A stretch of DNA of 64,000 nucleotides, from positions 1-64,000 of the forward strand of contig CAMAYU010000002.1 of assembly GCA_945862235.1 (NCBI GenBank), in the 5' to 3' direction. Each line of letters opens with the position of its first letter. The first letter of the stretch is position 1. Below, one piece after another: positions 7,760-17,103 of the stretch. The notes under the pieces are model-generated. The model saw nothing but the letters and a program-made list of their open reading frames with translations. It had not been told where the DNA came from and did not search any database. Origin of the DNA: Schlesneria paludicola DSM 18645 (lineage in GTDB: Bacteria; Planctomycetota; Planctomycetia; Planctomycetales; Planctomycetaceae). The position numbers and the translations under genes were made by a program.

Positions 7760-9094
7760 ATGCCCCGTTTGACACGCTCGGTTTCCTTGATCATCGCAAT
7801 GCTGCTCGGCTGCGGCTCCGAAGTTCCCGGCACGAATCCTGTGAAGCCTCACACCGCAGCTCCCGCCGTTGCTTCCCCAGCCGCTGAGATGCAGAAGCCC
7901 GTCGAAGTTGCGAAGGCTGACAAAGCCGAGACGGCTCCAGCGACTTCCGTCCCCGCACTTGAAGAGCCAACCGCCGACGGGCACAACTGGCTGAAACGGG
8001 AAGAACTCGAAGCGGGTTGGGTGAGGCTCTTCGATGGGCGGACGCTCTTCGGGTGGAAGGCCAATAACGATGTCGCGTGGTCGGTGACGGACGGCGTGGT
8101 CTCGGCTGAGGCGGGTGAGTCGGGACTGCTCTGCACGACGAGTCGCTTCGCTGACTATGAGCTGCGCTGTGACTTCAAGCTCGCGACCGGAGGCAACAGC
8201 GGCGTTTTCTTGAGGACGCCGATGAAGCCGACCGATCCGGGAGTCGATTGCTATGAACTCAACATGTGCGACGAGCATCCGTCGGGTTTTCTCACGGGGA
8301 GTCTCGTCAAACGAGCCAAGCCGGAAACACCCGTCGTGAGCGGCGGCGAATGGCACTCGTACCACGTCCGTGTCGAAGGACCGAAGGTCGTTGTCCAGAT
8401 GGATGGCAAGCCGGTCCTCGACTTCACCGACGCGACCGACAAGCCGCTGAAGACCGGTCACATCGGCTTGCAGTTCCGCGAGGGGAAGATCGAGTTCCGC
8501 AACGTCTATCTTAAGCCACTCGGCACGCAGCCGCTGTTCGACGGTGAGTCGCTCAAGGGCTGGCGCGAAGTCCCCGGCGGTCAGAGCAAGTTCGTCGTGA
8601 AAGACGCCACGATCCACGTCACCGGCGGACGAGGTTTCCTCGAAACGGAAAGGACCGCGGGCAACTTCGTCTTCCAGTTTGAAGCGATCACCAACGGCGA
8701 CAAGCTCAACAGCGGAGTCTTCTTCCGCGCGATGGAAGGGACCGAGAAAGCTCCCTCACACGGCTACGAGTTCCAAATTCAAAGCGGCTTCAAGAACGGC
8801 GACCGGACTCAACCCGACGACCACGGCACGGGAGCGATCTTCAAACGAGTGTCGGCGCGGCGCGTGATCTCGAACGACCGCGCCTGGTTCACCGCGATGC
8901 TCGTCTCCGACGGACCTCACTTCACCTCGTGGATCGACGGCGTGCAGGTCATCGACTGGACCGACGACCGCAAACCGAACGACAACCCGCGCGAAGGCCA
9001 ACGCCTCAAGCCGGGCCACTTCAGCCTGCAAGGCCACGACCCGACGACCGACCTCGCGTTCCGAAACATCAAGCTGGTTGAGACGCCGGAATGA
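7760..9094 (+). CDS. Lipoprotein with two DUF1080 (3-keto-disaccharide hydrolase) domains
   Basis: 444 residues. Residues 1-20 form a lipoprotein signal with lipobox MLLGC, so the mature protein is lipid-anchored outside the inner membrane. Two concanavalin-like DUF1080 domains follow an Ala/Pro-rich linker. The first is GWVRLFDGRTLFGWKA...GNSGVFLRTP...YELNMCDEHPSG (about 85-255). The second is QPLFDGESLKGWREV...LNSGVFFRAMEG...GYEFQIQSG (about 258-444). The domain was named for 3-keto-disaccharide hydrolysis and is heavily expanded in planctomycetes. The duplication suggests carbohydrate binding or processing at the surface. The frame extends to a TTG at 7748; ATG 7760 gives the cleaner signal. 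Confidence 0.88.
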   Translation: MPRLTRSVSLIIAMLLGCGSEVPGTNPVKPHTAAPAVASPAAEMQKPVEVAKADKAETAPATSVPALEEPTADGHNWLKREELEAGWVRLFDGRTLFGWKANNDVAWSVTDGVVSAEAGESGLLCTTSRFADYELRCDFKLATGGNSGVFLRTPMKPTDPGVDCYELNMCDEHPSGFLTGSLVKRAKPETPVVSGGEWHSYHVRVEGPKVVVQMDGKPVLDFTDATDKPLKTGHIGLQFREGKIEFRNVYLKPLGTQPLFDGESLKGWREVPGGQSKFVVKDATIHVTGGRGFLETERTAGNFVFQFEAITNGDKLNSGVFFRAMEGTEKAPSHGYEFQIQSGFKNGDRTQPDDHGTGAIFKRVSARRVISNDRAWFTAMLVSDGPHFTSWIDGVQVIDWTDDRKPNDNPREGQRLKPGHFSLQGHDPTTDLAFRNIKLVETPE

Positions 9095-9144
9095 GTTCTC
9101 AACATTAGTGCCAAACATCTCACGCGGCCGTCAGTGAGATGTTT

Positions 9145-9183
9145 GTTTCGTTTAACCGCGTTGCCCACGCGGTTAAACGAAAC
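9145..9183. terminator. Perfect 16-bp palindrome, GTTTAACCGCG family
   Basis: GTTTCGTTTAACCGCG, a seven-base loop TTGCCCA, then CGCGGTTAAACGAAAC. It lies 50 bp after the DUF1080 gene stop. It has no trailing T run, so it may stop transcription weakly or protect the mRNA 3' end. It is a repeated element (also near 3660 and 59080). Confidence 0.6.
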
Positions 9184-9391
9184 GGTCTTGGCCGAGAATT
9201 TACAGAGCCTACCCAAGCCCTCATCACTCCCAACCCCCTCTACCCGCAAGGCTGTGGCGAGAGGTGAGTTTGCGGGTAGGTTTTTCAGATGGGCGAAGTT
9301 GATCGAGTGGCGAATGGCGGCGCGAGAACTTCACCCCTAGAATGCGGCCCCATTTTGAAACGAATCTCCCGTTGAGGACGCGTGTTCACTC

Positions 9392-10897
9392 ATGACTGCT
9401 GTTCTGAAAGAGGTGCCTCGCACGCCGATGGCCGCCACATCGAGCAACGACACACCCGCGAGGGTTTCCTCGTTGCTCAATCGCTTGCGAGAGGTCGTCG
9501 GTGACGAAGGGTTGCTCTGCAAACCCGAGCAACTGCTCGTCTATGAGTGTGATGGCTACGTCGTTGAGAAGAAGTGTCCCGACGTGGTCGTCTTTCCCAC
9601 CTCGACTGAACAGGTCGTGGCGATCGTCAAGCTGTGCCACGAGTTCGACGTTCCCTTCGTGCCGCGCGGGGCGGGGACGAGTCTCGCGGGGGGTTGCCTG
9701 CCCATCGGCGGTGGAGTGATGATCGCCCTCACCCGGATGAAGCAGATCATTGAGGTGAACTATCGCGACCGGTACGCCATCGTCGAACCGGGTCTCGTCA
9801 ACGTCCATCTGACGAACCATCTGAAGGGGAGCGGCTATCACTACGCTCCCGATCCGTCGAGCCAAGGAGCCTGCACGATCGGCGGTAACTTCGCGACCAA
9901 CTCGGGCGGGCCGCACACGCTGAAGTACGGCGTCACGGTGAACCACGTCCTCGGGGCTGAGGTCGTCATGCCCGATGGCAGCATCGCTCAGTTGGGCGGA
10001 GTGACGGAGGACTCGCCCGGTTACGATCTGACTGGCCTGTTCGTCGGCAACGAAGGGACGCTCGGCATCGCGACGAAGGTCATCGTTCGGCTGACGCGCG
10101 ATCCGGCGGCCTATCGCACGATGCTCGGCATCTTCGAGACCGTGTCCGATGCCACGAAGGCGATCAGCGAAATCATCGGAGCCGGCATCGTTCCCGCTGC
10201 TCTCGAAATGATGGATCAGGGGATCGTCAGTGCCGTCGAACAGGCGTTTCATTTCGGCTTCCCGCTCGATGCCGGAGCCGTCTTACTCATTGAGGTCGAT
10301 GGTCTCGAAGTCGCCGTCGATGAAGAGGCTCAGCGGATCAGCGCCCTCTGCACGCAAAGCGGTGCCCGCGAAGTGAGGCAGGCGAACACGCAGAAGGAAC
10401 GGCTGCTGCTCTGGAAGTGTCGCAAGCAGGCATTCGGCGCGATCGGCCGACTCAGTCCGAGCTACTGCACTCAGGACGGCGTTGTTCCACGCACCAAGCT
10501 GCCGGAGATTCTGGAGTTCATCATCGCGTGCGGGCAGCGACACGGTCTCCGCATCGTCAACGTCTTTCACGCGGGAGACGGCAACATCCACCCGATCCTG
10601 CTGTTCGACGAACGCGACACCGAACAGGTCAAACGAGTCCTCGAAGCGAGCGACGAGATCCTCGGCAAATGCATCGAACTCGGCGGCAGCGTGACCGGCG
10701 AACACGGCATCGGCGTCGAAAAGATCAGCTTCATGGACAAGTTGTTTGCTGCCGAAGACCTCGCTGTCATGGGCACCATCCGCGACTGCTTCAACCCCAC
10801 CGGAAGATGCAGCCCCGGCAAGATGCTCCCCACGTCAGCAGGCTGCGGCAACGAAGCGATGCCCCGCATCAAGCCCGGCCGACGGGCGGCGATGTGA
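9392..10897 (+). CDS. glcD: Glycolate oxidase subunit GlcD (FAD-linked)
   Basis: 501 residues. This flavoprotein subunit oxidises glycolate (or D-lactate) to the 2-oxo acid, passing electrons through the GlcE/GlcF partners to quinone. The PCMH-type FAD-binding domain contains PRGAGTSLAGG (about residue 90) and GGNFATNSGG (about 170). The C-terminal FAD-linked oxidase domain has VFHAGDGNIHP with the conserved His, then GSVTGEHGIGVEK near residue 430. Length matches GlcD (about 490-500). glcE begins 144 bp downstream and glcF at 12870, so the three form one transcription unit. No glcC-type regulator is adjacent. Confidence 0.93.
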   Translation: MTAVLKEVPRTPMAATSSNDTPARVSSLLNRLREVVGDEGLLCKPEQLLVYECDGYVVEKKCPDVVVFPTSTEQVVAIVKLCHEFDVPFVPRGAGTSLAGGCLPIGGGVMIALTRMKQIIEVNYRDRYAIVEPGLVNVHLTNHLKGSGYHYAPDPSSQGACTIGGNFATNSGGPHTLKYGVTVNHVLGAEVVMPDGSIAQLGGVTEDSPGYDLTGLFVGNEGTLGIATKVIVRLTRDPAAYRTMLGIFETVSDATKAISEIIGAGIVPAALEMMDQGIVSAVEQAFHFGFPLDAGAVLLIEVDGLEVAVDEEAQRISALCTQSGAREVRQANTQKERLLLWKCRKQAFGAIGRLSPSYCTQDGVVPRTKLPEILEFIIACGQRHGLRIVNVFHAGDGNIHPILLFDERDTEQVKRVLEASDEILGKCIELGGSVTGEHGIGVEKISFMDKLFAAEDLAVMGTIRDCFNPTGRCSPGKMLPTSAGCGNEAMPRIKPGRRAAM

Positions 10898-11041
10898 GAG
10901 TAAAAGCGAAAGACATTGGAACACTAATCCGCACTGATCTTCGCTAATGAGTAAGAGAATGTCTTTCTGGTTTTTGATTCGCGAGAATTAGTAGCGATCC
11001 GTGTTCCCAACTCCTCTGTATTCCAGTTTGAATGGTTTTGA

Positions 11042-12274
11042 ATGACGGCCGAATTTACACCGACGACTCAATCCGAACTCGCCCGCTTTGTGGCTGAGAA
11101 TGCGGTTGGCGATAAGCGGACGCTTTCTCCCGTGGGGGGGCGGACGGCGCTGCATTACGGCTTCAAGGCGGATGAGGCTCAGACGGTCATCGCGATGTCG
11201 GGGCTGGGCCGCGTCGTCGATTACCCGGCTCGAGACATGACGATCACCGTTGAGGCAGGGATGCGGATGGACGAGCTTCAAGCGACGCTCGCCTCCGAAC
11301 GACAGCGGCTTCCGATCGACATTGCTCAGGCGGGGCGAGCGACACTTGGCGGCGCGTTGGCGACGAACACGAGTGGCCCGCGCCGGTTCGGGCACGGAAC
11401 GTTTCGAGACTTCGTGATCGGCATCTCGGCGGTGGACGCGCACGGGCGAGCGTTCAAGGCGGGAGGCCGCGTCGTCAAGAATGTGGCGGGTTACGACATC
11501 TGCAAGCTGTTGGTTGGCTCACGCGGGACGCTGGCCATCATCACGCAGGTGACGTTGAAACTGAGGCCGCTGGCCGAGACATCGGCCTTGTTGTGGAGTT
11601 CGTTCGCGTCGCTCGCCGACATCGACCGTGCGCTCGAACGCTTGTTGATCTCCGATGCGCGGCCGGTTGCCGTCGAAGTGCTGAACCCGGCGGCGGCGAG
11701 TCTCATCGCGGCGTCATCCCGGTGTGAATTGACGGTCACAGCGCCGGTGCTGTGCCTCGGCGTGGAAGGCTCGAAACGCGAAGTCGATTGGCAGGTCGAG
11801 ACCCTGCGGCGCGAGGTGGCTCCGTTCGGCGTGACATCGAGCAACGTCGTCTCCGACCCCGAAGCGGCTGCGATGTGGCAGGCTCTCACCGAGTTCCAGA
11901 CCTGCGCCGACGACCCGCTCACGTTTCAAGCCAATGTCCGACCATCGCAATGCGTGGCGTTCCTCGAACGAGCGACGAAGCTCAACGTCGCGGTGCAGGC
12001 TCACGTCGCGAACGGCATCGTGATCGGGCAGCTCCCCGAGAGCGCGGCCACCGTAGACGAGACGACCACAATCCTGAACGAGCTTCGCCAGGCCGCTCGC
12101 TCATCAAACGGCAACCTGCACGTCCTGCACTGCGACCCCGAATGGCAACCGCTCCTCCCGATGTGCGGCGCCCCCGAACCGACGTGGCCGCTGATGAGGC
12201 AACTCAAACAGAAGCTCGACCCGCATGGGTTGCTCAATCCGGGGTTGTTCGTGGACGGGGTCGAGTCACGATAG
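11042..12274 (+). CDS. glcE: Glycolate oxidase subunit GlcE (FAD-binding)
   Basis: 410 residues, a second FAD-binding PCMH protein that pairs with GlcD. The FAD motif region reads SPVGGRTALHYG (about residue 30), then MTITVEAGMRMDELQ and ATLGGALATNTSGPRRFGHGT, followed by GRVVKNVAGYDICKLLVGSRGTL, which is diagnostic of GlcE. The C-terminal half is divergent, as in the family. The 144-bp gap after glcD contains a degenerate repeat with ATCCG/CGGAT pieces and no gene. The next gene, a small unknown, separates it from glcF. Confidence 0.92.
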   Translation: MTAEFTPTTQSELARFVAENAVGDKRTLSPVGGRTALHYGFKADEAQTVIAMSGLGRVVDYPARDMTITVEAGMRMDELQATLASERQRLPIDIAQAGRATLGGALATNTSGPRRFGHGTFRDFVIGISAVDAHGRAFKAGGRVVKNVAGYDICKLLVGSRGTLAIITQVTLKLRPLAETSALLWSSFASLADIDRALERLLISDARPVAVEVLNPAAASLIAASSRCELTVTAPVLCLGVEGSKREVDWQVETLRREVAPFGVTSSNVVSDPEAAAMWQALTEFQTCADDPLTFQANVRPSQCVAFLERATKLNVAVQAHVANGIVIGQLPESAATVDETTTILNELRQAARSSNGNLHVLHCDPEWQPLLPMCGAPEPTWPLMRQLKQKLDPHGLLNPGLFVDGVESR

Positions 12275-12343
12275 AATCCGCAATCTAGAAATTCGCCGGA
12301 CGCACAAGCAAGGCTATTGGCTGTTAGGCATTCAAGGAATCGT

Positions 12344-12796
12344 ATGGAACTAGACGACAAGCTGAAGCCACTGACTGGATTGCAATGCATTGACTTGCGT
12401 CTGATTGTTGGCGGCAGCTTGATTCTCTATTTGGGACATCGATCCTCCGAAACGAAACTTTCCGAATGGCGCATGCACATCGAGCCTGCATGGAGACTTG
12501 AACTTGCAGGCATACCTATCGTTGGGTCATTCGATACGCCCGAATCCATGGACGCGGCCAGTCCGATACTAGACCAACTGAACGAGATTCGGGGACGCCG
12601 CCTCGCTGACATTGCAGTCGGTGCGCCAATCCTCGATCTGTTATTAACATTTGACGGCAGCTACAAATTACGAACATTCGCTCACTCCACTCGCGATGGA
12701 GCGAACTGGGAAGTCCGACATCAATCAGGGCTGCGGATTGCAATGCGGGAAGGCTCCGTTTGCGAATGGTTTGAATACACAGAACAACCTGACTGA
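12344..12796 (+). CDS. Hypothetical protein inserted between glcE and glcF
   Basis: 150 residues, starting MELDDKLKPLTGLQCIDLRLI; AAGGA seven bases before ATG 12344 supports this start over the upstream in-frame codon. The composition is more AT-rich than its neighbours. The pattern of short beta-prone stretches (LILYLGH, WRLELAGIPIVGSFD, LTFDGSYKLRTF, EYTEQ) suggests a small all-beta or alpha/beta cytoplasmic protein, perhaps of the immunity/SUKH-like kind, but I do not recognise the family. It has no signal peptide and no membrane segment. Its place inside the glycolate oxidase genes suggests a later insertion, not a functional subunit. Confidence 0.65.
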   Translation: MELDDKLKPLTGLQCIDLRLIVGGSLILYLGHRSSETKLSEWRMHIEPAWRLELAGIPIVGSFDTPESMDAASPILDQLNEIRGRRLADIAVGAPILDLLLTFDGSYKLRTFAHSTRDGANWEVRHQSGLRIAMREGSVCEWFEYTEQPD

Positions 12797-12869
12797 GGCT
12801 CTGCATAACGAAGTCCCCTTACCCTAGCCATCTCTCCGCCTGCAATTATTCTGATGGCAGGATCGAGCG

Positions 12870-14291
12870 ATGGAACAAGATGCCGCAATGACCAACGCGA
12901 TGATCGAAACCGTCTCTCCACTTCAGTCTCTCGTACCGACCACGCCCGCGCCGCGAGTCGGCAGTGGGATCGACTACGAAAAGTTTCTCGACTGTGTTCA
13001 TTGCGGTCTCTGTACGGCGGCGTGTCCGACGTACTTGGAGACGGGCAACGAGAACAACTCGCCGCGCGGCCGCATCTATTTGATGAGGGCCGTGACCGAT
13101 GGACGGCTTGAGCTGACCGAGACTGTGACGCGGCATCTCGATCTGTGTCTTGATTGTCGCGCGTGCGAGACCGCGTGTCCGTCGGGAGTCCAATACGGGC
13201 GGCTGATCGAACCGTTTCGCGTCGAGATGCAGCAGCATGCGGCCAACGGGGGACTGACGACGACGGGCGCAGCGGCCAAGCCACGCAAGGCCGGTTGGTT
13301 CGAGAAGTACATCCTGTACGGAATGTTCCCGTACCCGAAGCGGCTGCGGTGGGCGTTGGCTCCCGCGAAGCTGATGCAGATGACGGGGATCGACAAGCTG
13401 GCCGAGCGGATCGGTTTGACGAAACTGTTGCCGGAAAAGCTCCGTCGGATGCAGAGGCTGCTGCCGCCGCTGGTCGCTCGCGAGGCTCAATTGCCCGAGT
13501 TCTTGCCAGCCATCGGGCCGAAGCGTGCTCGCGTGGCGCTGTTCACCGGGTGCGTGGCCGATGCGATGTTTCATCACGTCAATTGGGCGACGGCTCGCGT
13601 GTTGCAACAGAACGGGTGCGAGGTCGTCGTCCCGCGCAGTCAGGTCTGCTGCGGAGCCATTCACTATCACAGCGGCGCGGGCGAACCGGCTCTGCAACTG
13701 GCCCGCACGAATGCGGAGTCACTGCTGAGCGAAGACCTCGACGCAGTGATCATCAACGTCGCGGGCTGCGGTTCGATGTTGAAGGACTACGGACACATGG
13801 GCGAGGAGCTGGCCAAGGGCGACACCGTGTTGCGACAGACTCTCGAACGGTTCGCTCACAAGGTGAAAGACGTCTCCGAGTTTCTGGCGGCACTCGGCCC
13901 GATTGCTCCGAAGGGCGAGATCCCTCTGACCGCGACCTATCACGACGCCTGTCATCTCTGCCACGCGCAGAGGATTCGCGAACAGCCGCGCGACCTGCTG
14001 GCTCTCGTCCCCGGCTTGAAGCTCGTGCCGCTCGCTGAGTCCGAAATCTGCTGCGGAGCCGCTGGCAGCTACAACCTCACCGAGGGCGAGATGGCCGACC
14101 GTCTGGCCGACCGCAAGCTGAAGAACATCGTCGCGACGGGAGCCACCGCCGTCATCATGGGGAACGCGGGCTGCTCGCTTCAAATCCAAGCGGCTCTCCG
14201 TCAGGCCGAGAAGCCAATCTGGGTTGCTCACCCGATGGAAATCCTCGACCTGAGCTATCGCGGTATGAAGCCGCCGACTCTTGGGCGTTAG
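12870..14291 (+). CDS. glcF: Glycolate oxidase iron-sulfur subunit GlcF
   Basis: 473 residues. Two ferredoxin-type 4Fe-4S motifs lie near the N-terminus: CVHCGLCTAACP (about residue 41) and CLDCRACETACPSG (about 93). Two CCG (DUF3390/heterodisulfide reductase-like) domains follow, each with a Cys-Cys-Gly signature: VCCGAIHYHSG (about 255) and ICCGAAGSYNL (about 393). This is the electron-transfer subunit that connects the GlcD/GlcE flavins to the membrane quinone pool. Length is slightly above the E. coli protein (about 407) because of a longer N-terminus and a linker. It is the last gene of the glc group. Confidence 0.92.
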   Translation: MEQDAAMTNAMIETVSPLQSLVPTTPAPRVGSGIDYEKFLDCVHCGLCTAACPTYLETGNENNSPRGRIYLMRAVTDGRLELTETVTRHLDLCLDCRACETACPSGVQYGRLIEPFRVEMQQHAANGGLTTTGAAAKPRKAGWFEKYILYGMFPYPKRLRWALAPAKLMQMTGIDKLAERIGLTKLLPEKLRRMQRLLPPLVAREAQLPEFLPAIGPKRARVALFTGCVADAMFHHVNWATARVLQQNGCEVVVPRSQVCCGAIHYHSGAGEPALQLARTNAESLLSEDLDAVIINVAGCGSMLKDYGHMGEELAKGDTVLRQTLERFAHKVKDVSEFLAALGPIAPKGEIPLTATYHDACHLCHAQRIREQPRDLLALVPGLKLVPLAESEICCGAAGSYNLTEGEMADRLADRKLKNIVATGATAVIMGNAGCSLQIQAALRQAEKPIWVAHPMEILDLSYRGMKPPTLGR

Positions 14292-14301
14292 CTCTCTTGT
14301 T

Positions 14302-14463
14302 CCCTCTGAGCGAGACGGCGTCAGCCCAATGGCACTTACTTTAGATTTCTGTGAGCGGCATGGCGCTAGCCGCCGGTGTATTTTCAAATGAAAAACCGAC
14401 GGCTAGCGCCATGTCGCTCAGTAAAGTAAGTGCCATTGCGCTGACGCCGCCCCGCTCAGAGGG
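14302..14463. repeat. Compound 160-bp hairpin after glcF
   Basis: Outer arms: CCCTCTGAGCG...GGCGTCAGCCCAATGGCACTTACTTTA (14302-14343) against 14422-14463. Inner arms: GAGCGGCATGGCGCTAGCCGCCGGT (14353-14377) against 14395-14420. The inner module recurs near 38505-38575. It probably ends or stabilises the glc transcript. Confidence 0.8.
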
Positions 14464-14541
14464 CGAACGACGAACCGAATCATCCGAACGTAATGCGGGC
14501 TGACGCCCAAGACACACAAACTCTCAGAGCGGCTTCTTACC

Positions 14542-15207
14542 ATGCCTCTTCCCACGATCCGCGCCGTTTGCTTTGACCTCGACGGTCTGATGTTCAATAC
14601 CGAACACGTCTTCTACGAGTCCGCCGATGTGCTGCTGCAGCGACGCGGGCTGGCCATGTCGCGCGGGGCGATGGATGCGATGCTGGGGCGTCGGCCACTG
14701 GAGTCGTTTCAAGGACTGATCGACCATCTCGGGCTGACCGAAGGCCCGGCCGAACTGCTCGCCGAATCGCGGGTCATCTTCCACGAGTTGCTCGACACGA
14801 AGCTGCAACCGATGCCGGGACTGTTCGAGTTGTTGGAACTCGTCGAGTCGCTTGGTCTTCCCAAAGGAGTCGCCACGTCGTCGCCACGCGATTACCTCGA
14901 CGACATCTTCGGGCGGTTCAATCTGTCGCACCGCTTCCCGCTGCAACTGACCGCTGAAAGCGTGACGCATGGCAAACCGCACCCCGAGATTTACCTCAAA
15001 GCGGCCGAACAACTGGGCGTTCATCCGACCGAGATGCTCGTGTTGGAGGACACTCAAACGGGCACGCGCGCCGGTGCCGCAGCCGGTGCGTTCGTGGTCT
15101 CGGTTCCCCACGAACACACGGCCGGACACGACTTCTCGGTGTCGAGCTACGTCGCCACGGGACTGCACGATCCGTTCGTGCGACGTCTCGTGATGGGTGA
15201 TGTTTGA
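14542..15207 (+). CDS. HAD-superfamily hydrolase (phosphoglycolate phosphatase/phosphomutase-like)
   Basis: 221 residues. Motif I is CFDLDGLMFNTE (nucleophile Asp near residue 11, general acid Asp two later). Motif II is GVATSSPRDY, motif III the Lys of HGKPHPEIY, and motif IV LVLEDTQTGTRAGAAAG. The helical cap between motifs I and II makes it subclass I, like beta-phosphoglucomutases and phosphoglycolate phosphatases. Its position after the glycolate oxidase genes would suit phosphoglycolate dephosphorylation, but that is inference; the specificity cannot be read from sequence. The ABC-2 membrane gene begins 33 bp downstream. Confidence 0.82.
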   Translation: MPLPTIRAVCFDLDGLMFNTEHVFYESADVLLQRRGLAMSRGAMDAMLGRRPLESFQGLIDHLGLTEGPAELLAESRVIFHELLDTKLQPMPGLFELLELVESLGLPKGVATSSPRDYLDDIFGRFNLSHRFPLQLTAESVTHGKPHPEIYLKAAEQLGVHPTEMLVLEDTQTGTRAGAAAGAFVVSVPHEHTAGHDFSVSSYVATGLHDPFVRRLVMGDV

Positions 15208-15240
15208 GCCCGAGATGCCGATGCCAGAACGGAGACCCTT

Positions 15241-16017
15241 GTGAACTCAGCCCGCTCCACGGTTTCGGCCTGTCGCCACCTGTTCGCTCTGACATTGCGG
15301 CGGCAGTTCTTTTCGCGACAGACTTTGGCGAGCTTGGCCTTGGTCACGCTGTGCGTATTGATCGTGCTGGCGTGGTCGCGGCAATCGAATCCGACGAGCA
15401 AGAAGCTGGCGGAGCAAGTGCTGGTACCGACCTTCATCGCGTTCCTGATGCCGATCTTCGCGATCTGTTACGGCGCGTCGGGGGTCGGTGGTGAGCGGGA
15501 AGATCGGACGCTGGTGTATCTGTTGATCACGTCGCTGCCACGGCCGCTGGTCTACTTGATGAAGGGTCTTGCGGGCTTGAGTCTTGTCGCGGGATGGACG
15601 ACCGCGACGTTGTTCATCATGTGCCAGTTGGCGGGGGCATCGGGGCGAAACCTGTTTGCAGTCTTCCTTCCGGCGAGCCTGCTGGGTGGGTTGGCTTATG
15701 CCAGTCTGTTTCTGCTCGTCGGGGCGCTCTTTCGTCACGGCACGATCATCTCGCTGGTCTACTGGTTCTTCCTCGAAGTGCTGTTCGGGAACTTGCCGGG
15801 GATAGTGAAGCGGGTCTCGGTGGCGTTCTATGTGCGCTGCATGGTCTACGACGCGGGAGGCGATCTGAACCTCGGGCCGCTCGGCCGCGTCGCGCGAGAA
15901 ATGTTTCTGCCGGTCTCGGGAACAACGGCCACGATCACGTTGACGGCGGCGATCGCGGTGCTGCTGTTGGCGGGACTTGTCTCGTTTGAGCAGCGCGAAT
16001 ACCGCGACGCGAGTTGA
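15241..16017 (+). CDS. ABC-2 type transporter permease-like membrane protein
   Basis: 258 residues starting with GTG. Six hydrophobic segments (about 28-45, 60-78, 105-130, 145-165, 170-190 and 230-250) with a GVGGEREDRTL motif after the second match the ABC-2/NatB-type permease fold. No ATPase partner is next to it on either side, so the transported substrate and the energising subunit are unknown; the partner may be encoded elsewhere. It follows the HAD gene closely and is probably co-transcribed. Confidence 0.7.
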   Translation: MNSARSTVSACRHLFALTLRRQFFSRQTLASLALVTLCVLIVLAWSRQSNPTSKKLAEQVLVPTFIAFLMPIFAICYGASGVGGEREDRTLVYLLITSLPRPLVYLMKGLAGLSLVAGWTTATLFIMCQLAGASGRNLFAVFLPASLLGGLAYASLFLLVGALFRHGTIISLVYWFFLEVLFGNLPGIVKRVSVAFYVRCMVYDAGGDLNLGPLGRVAREMFLPVSGTTATITLTAAIAVLLLAGLVSFEQREYRDAS

Positions 16018-16087
16018 TGGCCGCAGTCGCAGGAGTTCTGTCGGTGATTAGGCAAGCGGCAGAAGTCGTCATACCGGTAATGGAAGC

Positions 16088-16278
16088 CTGACTCGCAAGT
16101 TTTGAAGTTGCGTTGTTTGAGCCAAATAGCGAACCAAGCCCCGTTGCGTGTCGCTCGGCGGGGGCCGGAGCCTCACTGTGTTGTCGTTTCTAGCTGTCAA
16201 TCATGGCTTCGACCGGCGCGAGGTCGGTGGGGAGCCTTCCAAGAATCGAAACAGCGCAACTTCAAAACTCGCAAGCGA
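16088..16278. repeat. Inverted repeat between ABC-2 gene and phoB
   Basis: CTCGCAAGTTTTGAAGTTGCG (from 16091) pairs with GCAACTTCAAAACTCGCAAGCG (near 16256-16278). The inner region holds no gene. The right side continues into CTTCGCTTGCGCGTC, related to the element at 50272. The convergent gap 16018-16360 is otherwise empty. Confidence 0.7.
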
Positions 16279-16360
16279 AGCTTGGGGTGTCGAGCATCCT
16301 TCGCTTGCGCGTCAGGCTTCGATGGGTACGCTTTGGATACGCATTTTCTTGCCGCTCGGA

Positions 16361-17059
16361 TTAGCCCGCGTTTGTTTCATTGCGAAATCGGTAGCCAATG
16401 CCGCGCACCGTTTCGATCAGCACGTCGAGCTTGCCGAGTTTTTGTCGGAGCGAGCGGACGTGAACGTCGATTGTTCGTTCGAGCGCGTTTGCATCTTCAC
16501 CACGACAGCGGTCCATCAGTTCGTTGCGGCCGAAAGGACGCCCTGGGGCGTGAGCCAAGGTCCACAGCAGCCGAAACTCCGTGGGCGTGAGTACGAGTTC
16601 TTTTCCGTCAGCCGAGGCGACGTGGTTCGAGCGGTCAATCGTGATGCCGTGGCATTCGATCGTGTCCCGCGATTGCTCACCACTGGGTGACCGTCGCAGC
16701 AACGCCTTGATGCGATGGACGAGCGGTTTGATTTTGAAGGGCTTCGTGACGTAATCGTCGGCCCCCATGTTGAAGCCGACGATTTCATCGACCTCTTCAC
16801 TGCGCGCGGTCAGCATCAGGATGCGAGTCGCCTGGGTGCGTGGAGAACTGCGGATTTGGCGGCAGACTTCCAGCCCGTCTATCAGCGGCAACATGAGATC
16901 CAGGATCACGATGTCCGGTAATTCGGCGGCGACGCGACGGAGGCCGTCCTGCCCGTCCGAAGCGACGCTGACGGCAAAGCCCTCTTTTTCCAAGCTGTAC
17001 GTCAGCACCTCTTGCAGAGAACGTTCGTCTTCAATGATCAGCAGCTTGGGCTTCGTCAT
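16361..17059 (-). CDS. phoB: Phosphate-type response regulator PhoB
   Basis: 232 residues. The receiver domain (about 1-118) has acidic residues in IIEDE, phosphoacceptor Asp in VILDLMLP (about residue 53), conserved Thr in MLTAR and Lys in VTKPFK. A C-terminal winged-helix (OmpR/PhoB) domain follows, with LTPTEFRLLWTLA and RTIDVHVRSLRQKLG as recognition helix and VRGIGYRF as wing. Position at the end of pstSCAB-phoU makes it the phosphate-starvation regulator. The frame is open to 17107, but MTKPKLLIIEDE at 17059 is the natural start. No histidine kinase gene (phoR) is next to it. Confidence 0.88.
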   Translation of the reverse strand: MTKPKLLIIEDERSLQEVLTYSLEKEGFAVSVASDGQDGLRRVAAELPDIVILDLMLPLIDGLEVCRQIRSSPRTQATRILMLTARSEEVDEIVGFNMGADDYVTKPFKIKPLVHRIKALLRRSPSGEQSRDTIECHGITIDRSNHVASADGKELVLTPTEFRLLWTLAHAPGRPFGRNELMDRCRGEDANALERTIDVHVRSLRQKLGKLDVLIETVRGIGYRFRNETNAG

Positions 17060-17103
17060 GGAATTCTTTCGATGAGGCTTGTGGCAAACTTGCTTGAGCC
17101 GCG

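Noticed and set aside
15241-16017. Complete ABC export system
   Set aside because: Only the membrane subunit is present; neither neighbour is an ATPase.
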